From Prorocentrum cordatum (lineage: Eukaryota > Sar > Dinophyceae > Prorocentrales > Prorocentraceae), in assembly GCA_963575745.1 (NCBI GenBank), contig CAUYUJ010014256.1, positions 181,001-245,000 on the forward strand: a stretch of DNA of 64,000 nucleotides, read 5' to 3'. The translations under genes were made by a program, and so were the position numbers. Shown here one piece after another: positions 62,137-64,000 of this stretch; within the stretch, counting starts at the first letter, position 1, and the number at the start of each line of letters is the position of its first letter. The notes under the pieces were generated by a model. It saw only the letters and a program-made list of their open reading frames with translations. It did no database searches and was not told the origin of the DNA.

Positions 62137-63373
62137 ATGGGTGCAGGCGAGGAGCATGACCGCAGATCGGGGGCCGCCTCGCATAAGGGCAAGAGAGGCA
62201 GCAAGAAGGTCTGCGGCACGTACGAGAACAAGCCGCCCAACCTCCTTGGACCAGAAGTAGTCCGAGCGAGTGCCCGCCCGGACGACCTCACTCTGACGGA
62301 CCTCAAGACGCGCGAGGACTGGGAGAAGGCCAAGCTCGAGCCCATTCTCGACAAGCTGGTTAGCTCCACGATCAAGTCGTACAGCATTGGCTGGAGGTGG
62401 TGGACTGACTCTCTTCTGCCGCACGAGGGGAATCAGTCCAATCCGCGAGATCGCGCCAGAGAGCAGGAGGAATGAGGAGGAGCTGCTGCTGGAGTTCGTC
62501 ATCCACTTGGCGCGCCGAGGCTGCAAGAAGGCGGGCGGCATCAAGCAGTGCCTGCGCTCGGTCCGAGCCCAGCACCTCGCGCTCGGCATGGGCGACATCA
62601 CGGAAGGCGCTGGTAGGCTCTGGATGGCGATCGACGGGCTCAGAAGAAGGGATGGCGGCACCAAGCGCAAGAAGCCAGTCAGTCCCCGCATGATGAGGTG
62701 GATCAGGCGGAAGCTGCAGCCAGAGAGGTCGAGAGAGGGCGCAGTTCTGTGGGTTGCGGTGGCTACGGGCTACTTCTTCCTCCTGAGGGCCAGCGAGTAC
62801 GTCTCGAACGATCAGAACGGCTACGTGGGCAACAGAGGCCTTCGGGGAGCTGGCGTCACCCCGAAGGCGAGCGGCGAGCCGACCCGCGCGTGGGGCGAGG
62901 CGAACGAGGTCGTCATCAAGATCCGGGCCGGCAAGACCGATCAGTACAACAGGGGCGAGTGGCGCAAACACTTTCGTATCGTGGCTTCGGAGAATGCAGA
63001 TCGAGCTGAGCGCATCTGCGTGGTGGAGGCGCTCGAGATCTATGCTGGTTGGGCCAGCGAGAGGTTCTCGGGCGCGCAGATGTACGACCCCCTGTTCGCT
63101 TTTGACGACATGCGCTTGGTGACGCGCGCTGACGTCCAGCGCGTGGTGATGCAGTCGGCGGCGGCGGAGGGCATGGACCCGAACGACCTGGGGTCGCACA
63201 GCCTGAGGATCGGAGGGGCGTCGGCATTGTACGCGGCATTCAAGGACACCGCTCTGGTGCAACGCTGGGGCAGGTGGAACAGCGACGCTTTCCAGGGGCA
63301 CCTGTGGGAGGCGCGCGGCATGGCAGAGGGGGTCGCCAGCAGTATGGCGGCCACCGACATCACGATGGTTTGA
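62137..63373 (+). CDS. DIRS element, tyrosine recombinase; nucleophile position reads His
   Basis: The core-binding part starts in one frame (LVSSTIKSYSIGWRWWTDSL) and shifts near 62400 to a 300-residue frame. Catalytic landmarks: Arg in YFFLLRASEYV (about 62785), Lys in IRAGKTDQYNRG, and HSLRIGGAS (H-x-x-R, about 63197-63220). Then comes QRWGRWNSDAFQGHLWEARG (about 63258-63317), where the Tyr nucleophile is expected in F-x-x-Y-L-W. The codon at 63299-63301 is CAC (His), one transition from TAC. Tyrosine recombinases insert DIRS cDNA by strand exchange; without Tyr this copy could not. TGA ends the frame at 63373. Confidence 0.85.
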
Positions 63374-63834
63374 TGAGTTGCGCAGTCGCGTTGGCCGGAG
63401 GCTCAGAGCGCGTGGGCAGCAGGGCCGATCAGGCCAGCGCTGAGAGCGCAGGGGAGCTTCGAGGCCGGCAATGCGGCGCTAGGCATAGCCAGGAGCGCTG
63501 GGCTGTGCGGGGCTAGGCCCCCCCGCCAGTGCGCGCGGGGGCCCTCGAGGTGGGCCCCGCGGCGCGCTGAGAGAAGACCTGGTGCAGGACGCGCCAGAGG
63601 GGGCGGCGCTGCGCCGCCAGGAGAGCACGAGGGGGGTCCAGCGGCGGCGGGGCCGCCGCCGCAGAGCTCGTGCCTGCGGGATGGACCGCAGGCGCCTTGA
63701 TGCCAAAAAGTGGGGTTCGAGGCAGCTTGAGGAGGGAGAGGAGGTTTGCGGAGGCGGCCTGAGGGCTCAGGGCCATCAGGCCCAGGCGAGCCCGATCCGC
63801 CCGGGGGCCCAGAGGCGGAGAGTACAGGAGGAAA
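63374..63834 (+). other. DIRS element 3' non-coding region
   Basis: It includes repeat B2 (about 63485-63570) and a GC-rich segment with GGCGGCG palindromes (63605-63665). No gene is seen. Confidence 0.6.
63485..63570 (+). repeat. Direct repeat B2 of the DIRS element
   Basis: Partner of B1. It reads GGAGCGCTGGGCTGTGCGGG into GCGCGGGGGCCC and GGGCCCCGCGGCGCGC. Confidence 0.75.
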
Positions 63835-63946
63835 CGTGATCGTTCGTGAGAACAGTGGGTTTCCTCCCGCCTCGTAGCCTCTCCTCTGCTTGTCTTCTCC
63901 CGCTGCCGTGTTTCTCAAGGCTCTGAGGAGCCGCTTGCATTTTGGG
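63835..63946 (+). repeat. Direct repeat A2 of the DIRS element
   Basis: Starts CGTGATCGTTCGTGAGAACA and ends CATTTTGGG. It is a near-identical copy of A1. The remaining 54 bases of the window continue with a GC-rich sequence not seen after A1, so the element may extend further. Confidence 0.92.
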
Positions 63947-64000
63947 CCCCAGCCGAGTTTGCTCGGCGGGCCCCCACAGGGGGGCTCGCACGCGCTTGCC

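Larger units (their letters stand above)
49161..63946 (+). mobile_element. DIRS-type (tyrosine recombinase) retrotransposon with split direct repeats, degenerate
   Basis: A ~113-bp direct repeat (A1 49161-49273, A2 63835-63946, few mismatches) brackets the coding region. A second repeat pair (B1 about 49300-49395, B2 about 63485-63570) lies inside, giving the order A1-B1-genes-B2-A2. The coding order is gag-like, CCCH finger, methyltransferase-like, RT, RNase H, cysteine-rich proteins, tyrosine recombinase. RT plus tyrosine recombinase without DDE integrase or target duplication is the DIRS signature. The open frame changes at least 12 times and there are in-frame stops (52532, 55102, 57437, 61963), so this is a dead copy or a poorly resolved sequence. 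More of its right end may lie beyond the window. Confidence 0.88.

Overview
This is nuclear DNA of a dinoflagellate. The clearest sign is a full 22-nt match, on the minus strand at 19423-19444, to the conserved dinoflagellate spliced leader. Other signs agree: high GC, long microsatellite-rich non-coding stretches, introns with GT, GC and GA donors that all end AG|G, and retrotransposons with methyltransferase-like domains. The high GC and long introns would suit a Prorocentrum-type genome, but that is a weak inference. There are no bacterial operons, rRNA genes, convincing tRNAs or CRISPR arrays.

Region 1 (1-28622, plus strand) holds the 3' part of one host gene, ribosomal protein L10a (uL1). 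Six short exons (790-890, 4513-4558, 21061-21132, 23396-23484, 27713-27760, 28586-28622) join in frame to encode the last 130 residues and the stop codon. The exons upstream lie outside the window. 393 coding bases are spread over nearly 28 kb. The introns hold microsatellites, small inverted-repeat elements and, in the 16.5-kb intron 2, a complete LINE-type retrotransposon in antisense.

Region 2 (5862-19447, minus strand, inside intron 2) is that retrotransposon. It is bounded by a 12-bp target-site duplication, ends in an A10 tail, and begins with a complete spliced leader. It therefore looks like the reverse-transcribed copy of a capped, trans-spliced mRNA. Its order is ORF1 (RanBP2-type zinc finger, coiled coil), RNase H, AP-endonuclease-like domain, reverse transcriptase, C2H2 zinc finger, cytosine-methyltransferase-like domain, several downstream ORFs, and a 3' region with two ~355-bp tandem repeats that each contain a 13-bp stem. 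Two in-frame TGA codons and two frameshifts interrupt ORF2.

Region 3 (28623-49160) has no gene I can support. It is a patchwork of microsatellites, minisatellites, tandem arrays, large inverted repeats and several dispersed repeat families, including one built from degenerate ~12-bp 'CTTGGGGCC' units whose copies end in ATGT or TA microsatellites.

Region 4 (49161 to the window end, plus strand) is a second and unrelated retrotransposon, of the DIRS (tyrosine-recombinase) type, about 14.8 kb long and bearing split direct repeats. It carries a gag-like region with a CCCH zinc finger, a methyltransferase-like domain, RT and RNase H, cysteine-rich zinc-finger proteins and a tyrosine recombinase. 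At least 12 frame changes, several in-frame stops, a probable Tyr-to-His change at the recombinase nucleophile and an RT motif C reading GDQ suggest a dead copy. Both retrotransposons carry methyltransferase-like domains, in different positions and with different motifs.
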